DNA of 64,000 nucleotides from Sipunculus nudus (taxonomy: Eukaryota > Annelida > Sipuncula > Golfingiida > Sipunculidae). The translations under genes were made by a program, and so were the position numbers. This document shows positions 48,688 through 59,850 of this stretch, piece after piece (position 1 is the stretch's first letter; every line of letters begins with the position of its first letter). The stretch covers positions 10,689,964 through 10,753,963 of the forward strand of contig CM049320.1 of the NCBI GenBank assembly GCA_026874595.1. Reading direction: 5' to 3'. The notes below the pieces were generated by a model. It did no database searches, was not told the origin of the DNA, and saw nothing but the letters and a program-made list of their open reading frames with translations.

Positions 48688-49166
48688 CAGGGTTGGGATC
48701 AAATACGTATTAGTATTTGTATTTTTATTTAAATACAGTCAAAGTAAGTATTTGTATTTATATTGTATTTGTATTTGTGTTGTGCAAAATGATAATATTT
48801 GTATTTGTATTTGATCTCAATATTTGATGTATTTGGTGTATTTGATCAAATACTGTACAAATACATATTCATATCTGCCATAATTTAAAAAAAAATTAAC
48901 TACTACCTATCTTCTGAACAACCCTAAAGACAGCATCAAGTCAAGCATTTCACTTCTCCCTTAGACATTATGAATATTTATGGTGCTGAAAATAAATAAA
49001 CATTCTGTATAACCTACAATTGCGTATTTGTAATTGTATTTGTATTTGATGTTCTGTATTTGTATTTATCTTCAGTCACTTGTTTTTGTATTTGTATTTG
49101 GGGAGACTAGCTATCGTATTTATATTTGTATTTGTATTTGGCACACTGTATTTGACTCCAACCCTG
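48688..49166. mobile_element. hAT-type MITE with TATTTG-rich subterminal repeats and 8-bp TSD
   Basis: 479 bp. Left terminus CAGGGTTGGGATCAAATAC and right terminus (inverted) CAGGGTTGGAGTCAAATAC match at 17 of 19 bases. The flanks ATGAACAA and ATGAACAG form an 8-bp target duplication with one mismatch, diagnostic of hAT transposition. Many GTATTTG/CAAATAC copies lie subterminally, as expected for transposase binding sites. No coding sequence, so it is non-autonomous. Confidence 0.9.
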
Positions 49167-49992
49167 ATGAACAGTCAAGACTAAATAGATAAATCGTTTT
49201 TTTTATTCAGATTTACTCTTCACATAGACTCAGTAACTGAATATAACAAATGACAGATTAAACAACAAAATGTAAAAATGTCAGATTATACCCATAACGT
49301 TAATTTCATCAGTCTATGCAACAGGACAGATGTATTAATTAAGCTTAGCTTCATATATTCAATTTATAACTGAATAAATATTAACATTTTGTAGACGACC
49401 GGTACTTCGATTTTTCTGAACAAGTCTTCTGGGTGTGTGCTTCCTTTCTGTTAATGCCGGTTCCTGTTGGTAACAGTCAAAAATAATGTGTACTTGAATG
49501 ATTTTTAATAATATTCTGTAAGTTAAATATTAAAGTCTTTGGTTACTGTATCAAACCCGTTTGCCGTACCCGATATTGTGCTCGATGGTTGTGACGGTTA
49601 GAAAATCCTAGCATTCATTTGAACTTTCCTTTGATTCTTGGGCATTCTAATGTATGTCTTGCTAATGATGCACAGTTTTGAACACATAGACCAACCGTCT
49701 TTTACAAAAATCTTACATGAGACTTAAGCCCACTAACAGACCTTAATAAAATTGTTAAAGGTGTGACGTCATATTGGTTACCACGATGGCACACAGATGC
49801 CCTTAAATTATTAACATGAATTAAGTCAGCTTTTTGCAGTCGAACAATTATGTTTGACAAAGACTGAAGATGATGACAGTAAACCATTAAAGAAGTCCAT
49901 CATTAAGTCGTGATATGTGAGGATTACGTAAATATGTTAGACTTTTAATATAACTGAAATTTTCATATGTTTTAACAAGGTTATTTAAGTTA

Positions 49993-50250
49993 GCATAATA
50001 AACAAAGCTTTCCTATAAGGGGAGAATTAGAAAGGTCCCGTATATATTATTTAGCATTTCATAGACATTGGGTCGAACACCATTTAAATGCAAAAAGATT
50101 CCCTGAGGTCGATAATCCTCTATCCCTTATGATCCATATCGTGATATAAAAAAAACCCTCTTCCTATTTCTATATGATTTATCCTGTTTGTGATATACCC
50201 TTGGACTGATTAAAGGGCATTGTCTGATATTTTGCAAGCCTAGCTGGCAA
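49993..50250 (-). repeat. inverted repeat pair, right arm
   Basis: The reverse complement of this segment aligns by eye with 47120-47370 over its full length. The arms are 2.6 kb apart and enclose the hAT-type MITE. They are either two insertions of one repeat or the ends of a larger element. Confidence 0.8.
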
Positions 50251-50584
50251 CTCTTCGACTTTGGGGCAAGTTGTTCTCACTACATTTCAAACCCCTTCGG
50301 CGAGTGGGCAAATGTAATTGTTGAGCCCTGCCCTAAAAAAATATGCTTGAAATTATTACTATTGGTAAATTTACTTCTTAGTCAGATTCAGAAATAGGTA
50401 ATGAAGAGATTTTTCAAATAAGTGGTCCCTCATAGTGGTACAGACAAAGCTTAATATGACAATATACAGATAAGTAAAGTAAAACATATAGTTAATTAGC
50501 CAATTAAAATCATCAAATTAAATGACTCTCCCAAATAGGAGTTTTGGGGACTTTTGATACGTTATTCTCCAGAATTTCCTGTTC

Positions 50585-50587
<3 letters not shown>

Positions 50588-50661
<74 letters not shown>
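50588..50661. repeat. (AT)n microsatellite
   Basis: Pure AT run. Confidence 0.97.
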
Positions 50662-50664
<3 letters not shown>

Positions 50665-51647
50665 TTTTCACTCGCTACCCTGAGCGATCGAAACAAGCTG
50701 CATATGCAGCATACGTATAGGTTTATACACTACTGTATAAATTTAATCATCTGAGAAAATAATACGTACTATTCTTCTTCATAATTTTTAAGTTTTATTT
50801 TGTTTGTGTTTAAAAAAAATACTGTTTATTTTATTTTTGGGCTGTTTCCATGGTCGGAACCCCTAGATCTGTATAAAAAAAATTTCAACCTACTATGAAT
50901 GATTCCTTAGTTGAGAGATTTGACATATCAGCCTGATACAAGACCTGTGGCGTCAGATTTGCGCAGCGTATATGCCTGCTTACTTTTCAGCAGGTATTTG
51001 ACATATCAGCCTGAAATTTTGCATCTGTATACAGCAATTTTTTAGTACTTTTTATATGTATACATGATTAATCTTAAAAACAATCAAGTACATTTCATTT
51101 ATTGGTCAAGCATGTAATCAGGAAACCATTATAACTAATGTATATCCCATTGCACATGTTCGCATTATGCCTGTAGGCCTTGTTATAATATATGACACAA
51201 TCATGAATGTTTCAGTGCACCTCGGTAATGTTTAGAATGTTAGAATTTGGTGTGGTTCTGCCTTATCATGAGCATCCACAAAGGCTTTTTTCCCGGGAAT
51301 ATTCGCAGACGTATACTAACTTATGCACGAATGAACCTGAGAAATATGGACAAAATACGTGAATACAATCAAGTGTACGGGTACTTTGCATTAAAGAACT
51401 GGCGGAACACATGAATGAAAATTTGGGTTGTGGGCTACCCCAGGACAGGGACCATTCACACACAGAGGCTTTCAGGTATCACACGCCATATTTAAGATTA
51501 CAGTTTACAAATTTTGAATATGAAACCTTTATCATGAAATAGGTTTGGTATTTTTTAACCAAATAAGAAAGTATCCTTTGAAAGTGGGTTTATCAAATAA
51601 AATGTTTCCAAGTCAATCTGAAATTAAAAATTTTCGATTTAACAAAA

Positions 51648-51672
51648 GTGATCCATGGGCCATGACGCTCAG
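51648..51672 (+). repeat. dispersed motif GTGATCCATGGGCCATGACG, copy 3
   Basis: Same motif as at 28941, continuing CTCAGGTGACTTG. Confidence 0.6.
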
Positions 51673-51971
51673 GTGACTTGAACAGTCTGTAATACTATAA
51701 TGTTGGTGCAAATTACGTTAAACACGTATATTTTGCATAATATGGTCAGCGGAGCAAAAATAAATATAATATCATTTACTTATGACACAAAAAAAAGATA
51801 AACGTTTAAGGAAATAAATTTGAAGTTTATTTTTTAAAGGCTGAACTGTTATATTCTTTTTAAACAAAACTGAAGAAACCCTGAGAAAGGTTCTACTTTA
51901 AAATTCCACAGTGAATTGTCTTTCAAAATGATGTTTGAAGCTGTCAACCTATCCCATATACCCTCAACAAA

Positions 51972-51975
<4 letters not shown>

Positions 51976-52012
<37 letters not shown>

Positions 52013-52020
52013 GAGGGTGA

Positions 52021-52064
<44 letters not shown>

Positions 52065-52090
52065 GAGAATAAGAGAAAGAGAGAGATCTT
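51976..52090. repeat. (AT)n and (GA)n/poly-G compound microsatellite
   Basis: AT run to about 52010, then GA run with a short G-run and further GA units. Confidence 0.93.
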
Positions 52091-52223
52091 GCTTGTATCA
52101 GGCATGTATAATTGCTCCCAATTTACCTAGGAAATGTAAAGTGTAAGTAACCGAAGCCCTAACGGATGCCTCAGACCGTCCGTTATTAACGAGAGAAAAA
52201 AGGGACCAATAGCGAAGGTAATT

Positions 52224-52427
52224 AACTAACGAAAGCTTCGAGATACCTTAGTTAAGATTAACGAACAGATTCCGAGTTCGTTAATGCTCTCGTTACGCTT
52301 CCGATAGCTTCGAGATACCGGCCGAACTAACGAAAGCTTCGAGATACCGGAGTTAAGATTAACGAACAGAATCCGAATTCGTTAAGCTCTCGTTACGCTT
52401 CCGATAGCTTCGAGATACAGGGCCCTG
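52224..52427 (-). mobile_element. TATCTCGAAGC-family DNA element end with 101-bp tandem units
   Basis: Two direct units starting AACTAACGAAAGCTTCGAGA (52224 and 52325, period 101 bp) end at 52427 in CTTCGAGATACAGGGCCCTG. That is the inverted form of the terminus at 45332. Units contain internal inverted words (CGAACAGAATCCGAATTCG). It joins TRIM LTR sequence directly at 52428. Confidence 0.7.
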
Positions 52428-52482
52428 GTTCGAAACCGGGATCGGCCCAGGATTTTCCCCTCATTTATTTGTCTTCGTAACA
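52428..52482 (+). mobile_element. TRIM-like LTR fragment (right part), copy 3
   Basis: Begins at the B-box region (GGTTCGAAACCGGGATCGG) and ends CTTCGTAACA like the other LTRs. The left part is not present next to it, because the TATCTCGAAGC-family element adjoins. A broken fossil. Confidence 0.75.
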
Positions 52483-53904
52483 ATACAAAAAGGAACGGAT
52501 ACATAGCTACGATGAAATAGTCTTAAATCTTAATGTCACTAGAACTCAATGCAGCGGGAACGCAGAGGCCCGAGCAAAATTCGACGTCAAATTTAAAGGG
52601 ACATAATCAAGAGCAATATCATGCCTATTATTTCATAATACGAGTTCAGTTTTGATTTATACAACGGTTCCCTGCAATACAAGCTCAGCACACTGTATCA
52701 GTACCCCGCATAGGGCTTTTTCACTATTTGTTATGGCTCTGCATTTTGGTAAACACAGTCCACATGCTTCTGTTTACCATAACAAGGCCGCGTGACCGGA
52801 GGTCCCATTGTGACCCGCAATACGCGATGTTTAAGCCAGTGAAAACATGTATTACATTTTTTGGGCCAAGTTAGTACATCTCCTGATTGGTCCGTGTTGT
52901 GGTTCCGCAATGCACACGGCCCCACGAGCTGTGTTTATGTTGACGCCTGGTATCGCGCCCGGTCCACTGTTCGACCCTCGGTTACAGGATTGAGCACACG
53001 GTTTCAAGGAAATATTTTGGCAGGTACACATTTATTTTCAAGAGAAGAAGCTGTTTTTCTTGTTAATTCAACACGCTTTATAGGTGATTGGGCACCTTTA
53101 ATTAGAGTAATGACATACATACCAACAAAAGCATATTCGAAATAACCACCGATATTTTAGAAAATGCAAAGTTTGTTAAGGTGTAAAGCGTTTCATTCTG
53201 ATTATAGTTAATAATGAGGAAGAGTTTAAACTAGAGTGAAGTTTCAATTACCTCTGAGGTCACATTACGCAAGAGGTTCCAGTTAAGGATTGTGGGACGT
53301 CCTAGGCTGCTTGTCTCGGCTGTCAACCTTCAAAATAAAAAATTGTGGGATCTGGATCCAGGAATTTTTTTTTTTAAGGAAAAATGTTGCATTTCTGTCG
53401 ATGCCATGTGGGGAAATGAGCTGCCGTGGCGGAGGTCTGTACTCTCTGAGTGCATATTTCTTGTTTCATTCAGAACTTGTTACAGAGCGTTCGTGTGCAT
53501 ATATTTTGCCTTGAAACAATTCGTATCCAATATATTTAACGGACTACATAGATCTCTTTACGACATGCATACTTACGCCGTTGGTGTATTGAACCTTAGC
53601 GCATGGTTGGGAAATGGTTCCTTTACCCACAATGCCTAAATAACAAAGACGGAGTCCTGTGAGCCCAATTCATAGCTCTCAGGTTTGATGTCGGCATGGC
53701 ATGGTCTTAATTTGTGATTAAACTAAGTTTAGATTCATTGAGGTCTAATCAAGATATCTTAGGAGTTTTATTCCCTGTGTTCTAATTAGGATGATAATAA
53801 TATGTAGTTCACTTTTCACCATTGCGAAACAGCTCAAACGTGCCTGGCAATCATAGCTATGCTTCTATTTTATTGTTAATAGACTTTTAGAAACTGAATG
53901 ACTA

Positions 53905-53929
53905 GTGACCCATGGGGCATGGTGCTCAG
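53905..53929 (+). repeat. dispersed motif GTGACCCATGGGGCATGGTG, copy 4
   Basis: Same motif as at 28941, ending GCTCAGCTGA. Confidence 0.55.
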
Positions 53930-55839
53930 CTGAATTTATGAGATCTGTCGTAACACAAGTGCATATTGAAACAAACTTTTGTGCAAGAGGATGTCATGTT
54001 ATTTTGATGGATCAACTGCTAAGTTAACCGTCGCATATTATACCAATTAAAATTAAATATAACATTACATATTATCTTGAAATAATTTTCCCACAGTGAT
54101 GTTATATTAAAGTATATTAATATAACAAATCACAATAATCTCTTACTTGTACTATATTTGTAATAATGTCATGCAATTATTATTATATAGACTAAATTTT
54201 TCCCACCAGTTCATTGTTTTGCACTTGAAAACAAACCAGTTTAGTTTGATCCTAAGTACGACAGATGGCGCTGTAGTGAAATGAAGTCCGACTAAATATT
54301 TAAATACATATATTATTATAAGACACAACAACACACCCGTGACAGGTGAACATTTTGTTGCAATGTCATGCATAGGAATAACATGTCTAAAGATGATTTG
54401 TAAATTAATTAGCAATAGATCAGACAAGCGTTTATTTCAAACCCCTACTTATATATTTTATTATTAGAAGCAATATGGTACTCTAGGTATGTGTATTTTG
54501 TTATATCTCACCCTAGGAGTCGCATAAAATGTTAAGATATAAAAAAAAATATTATATATATATATATATATACATAATTTGATATATTGTATATGGAACA
54601 ATATATCCGTTGTGAAACATTGGTCGGAACACGGGGACGGAGGGCGGAAGGCCTCGATTAAGATTTTGATATACAATCGTAGTTGCCGATAGATGGCGCT
54701 GCGATAGCCCCTTGGGAAAAATAACTTGAAGTATCTCTGGGTTTAAGATGAAATAAGGAAAATGCCCCCCCCCCTCCCCCCCCCCCCCCCCCCCACCAGG
54801 ACACACTATACATTGTTCATGACAGTTCAAGATCAGAAACGTACAATCTGAGGCGTGACCACAGAGGAATTCGGTGACACAAGTCCAGTACTCGTGCGAC
54901 CACCGTTACAGATACAGATTGCTTGATTTCCATTACTGAAGCGATCTAATGCAGTATGCAGACGGTAGCTTTTTATATTATGCAGATCAGTTTAGATGTT
55001 TGTTGCACCGGGTCTGGAATCAGCTTGAGAGGATGAGCATTCGGCAATATTATCAAATTAATAGTTTAACTGTTTAATAAAAACCTAAATATATATCACA
55101 ATTCTCTCAAATGTAAAAGTTTCACCGCTATAAATAAATACTGCATTTCAGTTAATGGTAAGCTAAAGTCAGTCGGATTAACAGATGATAAGCTGTGCCA
55201 TATCCCAAGATACAACAATATTAAAAACCTATATAAGGCTCTAATCAGGCTTTCACCCATGAATATCTACTGATGCAATGTTTAAATCCAGTGTCAAGGC
55301 CATAGAACCAGAAAACAGTAAAAGCATTCCACATTTAAGTACAGTTCATGCAGCCATAGCTGGGGCATTCATAATTTTTAGGCTCAAATAGCATATCTCC
55401 GAGAAAAATATACAAGTTAGTGGCGTTTTGCCCCTGTACCCTATCGACTGTCAGAGAGGCATGAGATCCTATGTCGAGAACACGCACGATAAATCTCGGT
55501 CAGGATGCCTATATTAACGTCATGTTAGACGCCTTACGTCCTCCAAGTATGCTTTAAATTAGAATAAAACAGCCCACTCGTTAGATGTGATTGTGTACTT
55601 CTTACAACACCTATCATGGGTGTGAAAAAGAATGCGTTGTAATTCAGATCATCGGGAATTCCAACTGCATGTTTGTTGCATTTCTAACCGCACAGAAGCA
55701 TGTCTTGCACGTTTTGTGTCGGACTGTCAATGACGTCCATCGAGTACAGGAACTGACAGCAGATAGCACTGAGATACCTCTTTCCTCATTTATAATTAAC
55801 CTTTTGTGTTGATTCCTTACTCGTATTCACAGGTATGCA
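53930..55839. other. stretch without gene; (AT)n at 54552-54572, poly-C near 54764-54794
   Basis: Only simple repeats recognised. The poly-C block is followed by CCACCAGGACACACTATAC. Confidence 0.35.
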
Positions 55840-57175
55840 ATCCCATGATAGTATACAGTGTAAGAGTTGCATACAATTTCTTCACAAGTTTAAAGTATGC
55901 GTCATATCTGTCAACATATCAACGAACATATCTAAATTTCTTATGCAGTTTTTATAGCAAAGACCCTTGTATCATGCGCAAATTGCTCCATACAGTTCTG
56001 CGTGGGCTGACAAAAACAGATATCCTGAAGACGGTATGGGTCATTTTGATGAACACTAGGCGTCCGGTGGTTTTCAGCAAGTAGGACCTATATCTCCTGA
56101 CTTTTGTCATCAAACGTATCCTGCTTCTTGTGCGGGACAGGTCCTATTGCCTCCATTGCAGGTGAGTGGACACTGTCATGGAAGCATTCCCAATCTTTCT
56201 CAACTCTCAACTAGATGCAAGTCAGCCAGGTGTATCTTAAGTTCTTTGGCCAGTGTTACAACCATATTGGTGTTTTTTTTTTCTTTTTTTTTTTTCTTTC
56301 AGTTTTGCCACGATGATTTTCCTCATAAACCTTCTCCTTTGTTGTCGCCTCTAAGATCTGATGCGGAGCTTCGCTTTGACAGTATCAGCCTGTGGCCTGT
56401 CCAGCAGTCTGCATCTCACATCGCCTCCGTCCAGTAACATACTACCTTTCATTCCTCCTGACAATGACATAATCGATGAGCTGCCACTGCCTTGCGCAAC
56501 AACGATTGGTACTGGTCGGCAAGTGGAAAACTATGTTAAATAAGGTCGTGGGCTATGCAGGTCGGTAGAAGAAGAAGGCTATTGCTGTTGCACTCCTTTC
56601 CCAGGAAACCGACTTCCGTGGTCTAGGGGAAGAAGACAGGGCTCAAACCCGGGAGGTCACGAGTTCAAATCCCAGCCAAGGCGACGAGTTTTTCATGGTC
56701 GGCCCCAACCCAGGGTGAGCACTATGCATGCTTAAAAGGGAGACTGAGTCCCTTAGTCGCGTTTCACTCACAAACGAATTTGCCTTCTGGGGGTTCCTCT
56801 GTGTTATGACCAAGCAATGGCGATGACACACACATCCAGGACCCGCAGGAGTGGTACATCAAGCCTGGTCTACCCCAGGAATATCGCGTGTAAGCCCCTG
56901 TCATGTAGTCCCAAACCGGAATTCAAATTTACAGCAGTGAAAGCATTAAAATGGAGGCGGGTTCCCCCATAAAATAATCTTTAAAACACACACACACAGG
57001 CCGACGAGTCACGTCCGACTCTTGCATTAAAGTCGAAAAGCAATTTCAACCCTTTACTGAAGACAGGAGGACATCCAGTTCCTGAGAGACCTTGTCCCCC
57101 ATTTTGACTGGGTTTCTCATGGTCGGGGCATAAGCACTGATCAGGATTGTCTATTGTCCAGTAGAGGGAGCTGAC
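55840..57175 (-). pseudogene. LINE relic: apurinic-type endonuclease domain and following region
   Basis: Conceptual pieces on the minus strand, in order from 57175 down to 55840, are ISAYAPTMRNP, DFNARVGRD (the GDFNARVG endonuclease motif with G replaced), GKECNSNSLLLL, LIDYVIVRR, DADCWTGHRLILSK (the catalytic-histidine region, 'DHRL' in relatives as GHRL), a KLRIRS..RKIIVAKLKEK basic stretch, EKDWECFHDSVHSPAMEAIG and HKKQDTFDDKSQEI. This order matches APE-type non-LTR retrotransposon ORF2 proteins, often mis-annotated as craniofacial development protein 2-like (memory). The pieces sit in several frames with stops, so it is dead. A tRNA-SINE at 56604-56998 splits the endonuclease domain. No reverse transcriptase follows at 55840. 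Clade not assigned. Confidence 0.85.
56604..56998 (+). mobile_element. tRNA-derived SINE inserted in the LINE relic
   Basis: The head carries a perfect A-box TGGTCTAGGGG (56619-56629) and a B-box GAGTTCAAATCC (56661-56672), 42 bp apart, as in tRNA genes. A body without tRNA similarity follows (including TTCCTCTGTGTTATGACC) and the element ends in an (AC)n tail near 56987-56998. It runs opposite to the LINE and lies between DFNARVGRD and GKECNSN of its endonuclease domain, which fixes the insertion. The body family is not identified, nor a target duplication. Confidence 0.75.
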
Positions 57176-57213
57176 GTCAGGAGTCATATCCTATTGGTAA
57201 GTTTGCGCAGAAT

Positions 57214-57633
57214 ATCACTCGTTGTATATTTTACATATGATAGGCATTTCTGAATAAACGCGTTTTTAATTAGACTTTAAATGTATTAATACTGTCTTGG
57301 TATTTGATGCGTTCCGGAAGTTTATTCAAAACGGCTGGTACAGCACTGGTGAAGGCCCTTGACCCCAATGTTTTTGTCCTTGTCTTGGGAACTACAAGCA
57401 AATTACGTTGACCCGGACCTCAGAGCACGGCTTGATTATGCTTTTCAATTAAACAAGACAAATACTCAGGTGCCTGGCCATGCAGGCACTTAAATACCAT
57501 TGGAGCTATGTTATATTCAGTTTTAGTTACCTGATAGTAACCTATCTTGCACACATGGTTTACATAATCCACCATTAACATGGTTGAATCAAAGGTTACG
57601 CGCAGATTCCATCCATCCATCCATAAGAAGTTT
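57214..57633 (-). pseudogene. second LINE relic: C-terminal end of a reverse transcriptase ORF
   Basis: Minus-strand frame: NLRVTFDS, YVNHVCKIGYYQV, then VFKCLHGQAPEYLSCLI, then after a stop QRNLLVVPKTRTKTLGSRAF, AVPAVLNKLPERIK and a final FKV*LKTRLFRN. This series is the familiar C-terminus of CR1/L2/Jockey-like non-LTR ORF2 proteins. The usual stretch between YYQV and VFKCLHG is missing and there is at least one stop, so it is dead. It lies upstream of, and in the same orientation as, the endonuclease-bearing relic. It must be the 3' end of a separate copy, because endonuclease precedes reverse transcriptase in a LINE. Confidence 0.85.
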
Positions 57634-57672
57634 ACGCCCGTCGAGCAGCTACAGGTTGATGTGGTCTAGAAC

Positions 57673-57998
57673 TCAGCCCTGTGCGCTTCTTAAGCACGTT
57701 CTCTGAGCTAACAGACGCGATGCCACACCAAGCCAATCGGAGAGCCGCGAGAGGTTGCCACCGTACATCCCGAGCCGGTGATCTTTTAGGAAGGCTGCAG
57801 CATCCACAGCCGCAAAGGCAGAAGCAACCCACATTCCCTCCACCGATTCCAGCAGCGGAGACCCAGCCATGCCATTTAAGAGCCGAACTAGATCATTGTG
57901 AACGACAGTGTTTCGAGATGCAACGCCTTTAAACTTGCAGTTTCGGCCATTGGACCGTATAACCAGTTTCCCAGTTATGCAAGTGTTAGCAAGTTTTT
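57673..57998 (-). other. unrecognised minus-strand open frame
   Basis: About 108 codons open without an obvious start. They include NTVVHNDLVRLLNGMAGSPL and VASAFAAVDAAAFLKDHRLG, with amino-acid content more protein-like and GC higher than the neighbourhood. I know no match. It could be an exon, a TE fragment or chance; it directly precedes the LINE 3' relic. Confidence 0.25.
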
Positions 57999-58136
57999 TT
58001 CGTCAACAGCCAATCGCAGATTCCTTATCTGGGGTTAGAGCAGAAGTCTAGCCGAGCATGGGAGCCCCATACACAATGAGCTAGATGGGCCAACACCACT
58101 GACTGCAAATGATGTATGACAAGGTATTCTAAAAAC

Positions 58137-59060
58137 TGAATAAAGGCTCCAATTTTTATCAACAGCTCTAAAATTTCAGATTTAAAACATTAACTCCTTA
58201 CGTGAACATGCTGTGAAGATCAAATCAAAGTTCTTTCAGGAAAAAATGTGACATGGTCAGAGTTGTCCAAAACTTAAGGTACAAATTTAAATTAAATGTT
58301 TTCTAAATTCTTATCTAATTTCTGGTATACAATTAATTATATAATAAATAAAGTTTGTTACAAAGACAAATTATTCAGGGGAAAATACTGGGCCGATCCG
58401 GGATTCGAACCCATGTCGGTGGCGTACATGTTCGGCGTCCCAACCGCTTCGCTTGAAAAGCATGGTGACCTTATTCCCTGGGCCACAAATTTTACTGTCA
58501 CGTTGGACGAGCCCCCATTTTGTTACGAAGACAAATTTCTCAGGGGAAAATATTGGGCCGATCCGGGATTCGAACACATAACGGTGGCGCACAAGTCCGA
58601 CGTACCAATCGCTTCCCTAGCAAAGCAAGCTTCCCCAGCGAGACAGTTTGGTCCGCTTTTACATCACCCCGTAAGAAGTTATATGCTTGAAAAAAAAAAA
58701 ACTAGCTTCAACAGTTACCATGTAAAGTGGGTAAACTTTTTTTTATATTTTTACAAAGTACATTATGTTTTGGTCCATAACTTCTAAATATTTCTCAATA
58801 TGACCTAACGTCTGGCATGTTCACAGGAAATATATATCTATGTCAAATTTAAATAAAAACAGACACGTGGTTTTAATAGAAGCTCTCCTGAAGTGTAACA
58901 ACAGGCTTTTACTGAAAATTGAGGTTTTTCCTTAATTTCTCAAAGCAACCGATTCGCAGTGACCCGGTTAAAGGTTTGGCAGGAGAACCTATAGAGACAG
59001 ATAACTGTATGTCAAATTTTGGATTCGTAGCTAGGTCCAGCAGTTTCAAAACGTGCCCTG
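58137..59060 (+). repeat. repeat family R1, copy 1 (interrupted by TRIM)
   Basis: Aligns with 60540-61160 and 61225-61765. Shared blocks in order: AACATGCTGTGAAGAT, ATGGTCAAAGTT-like, TAAGGTAC, CATTATGTTTGGGCCCATAA, TTTCTGGCATGT, GTGGTTTT..TA, AACTGTATGTCAAATTTT. The miniature LTR element 58356-58675 sits inside it. Confidence 0.85.
58356..58675 (-). mobile_element. TRIM-like miniature LTR element with tRNA-like LTR, copy 4, with 5-bp TSD (broken)
   Basis: A non-coding fossil read on the minus strand. The first LTR is 58521-58675, with tRNA-like module and CGTAACA end. A shortened internal region follows, and then a partial second LTR down to 58356 with a second tRNA-like module. AAGTT stands on both sides (58351-58355 and 58676-58680), and the R1 copies without insertion run straight through this point. 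The 5-bp duplication and direct terminal repeats support LTR-type integration rather than a SINE. Broken internally. Confidence 0.8.
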
Positions 59061-59143
59061 TTAATACAAATAAATACCACAGGTCACGACACCTTGCAGG
59101 CAAACATTTTACTGTGAAGAAACGGTTCTTGAGGTAAAATGAA

Positions 59144-59160
59144 GGGGGGGGGGGGGGGGG
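59144..59160. repeat. poly-G run (17 G)
   Basis: Uninterrupted guanines between R1 and R2. Confidence 0.9.
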
Positions 59161-59235
59161 CTTTACGTATAAATCAGCATCCCTTTTTGGATGCTACTGT
59201 ATATTAACAGTAATGAGTCGGGGGATAGTATGGTT

Positions 59236-59850
59236 TAGGCCATGACCTTTAGTAGGAGATCGACCTTGACCATGAAAAGGTCCATTTTTGGAGGGAAATC
59301 ACACAATTTTTTTAAATATCTCTAGAATTATTGCATGGATTGATCCGAAAGTTATGTTGACCGAAGATCTTGGAAAGTGTTGTCATGTAAGGGAAACTAG
59401 TGGCGCCACCTATTATCCTTTTCTTGTTTTTGTGCCGTTTTATACCCCCATCCTTGCCCCTTGACAGTACTGTAGGCATTATAAGTCAAAAGCTATCCGA
59501 CAGATTTGCTTCATTTTATGCATATACATAAGTGTGGGTTATGGGATAAAGCGTATTTATTTGGGGTAATGACCTATCCTATGAGAGTGACCTTGACCTA
59601 GAATATTGCTATATATGTTGAAAATCACATAAAATCATAAAAATCTCAATAGGGGATGCATGGATTGGTACAAAAATCATACTGACCGAAGATCTTGGAT
59701 AGCTTTGTTTTCTGTGGAAGACAGGTGGCGCCACCTTCTGTCCTTTTCCTGTTTTTGCGCCTTCATATACCCCATCATTGCCAATTGACAGTACCGTGAG
59801 CATTGTAAGTCAAAAACCAATAGGCAAATTGGGCTAAAATTACACATTTT
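59236..59850 (+). repeat. repeat family R2, two tandem units (~323 bp)
   Basis: Both units hold GCATGGATTG, TGACCGAAGATCTTGG, GGTGGCGCCACCT-like, TGACAGTAC and TAAGTCAAAA in order, about 323 bp apart. Confidence 0.85.

Noticed and set aside
56147-56543. Plus-strand frames preceded by a strong T-rich acceptor-like tract at 56270-56301
   Set aside because: The region reads as a LINE endonuclease on the minus strand; the T tract is the complement of a Lys-rich A tract.
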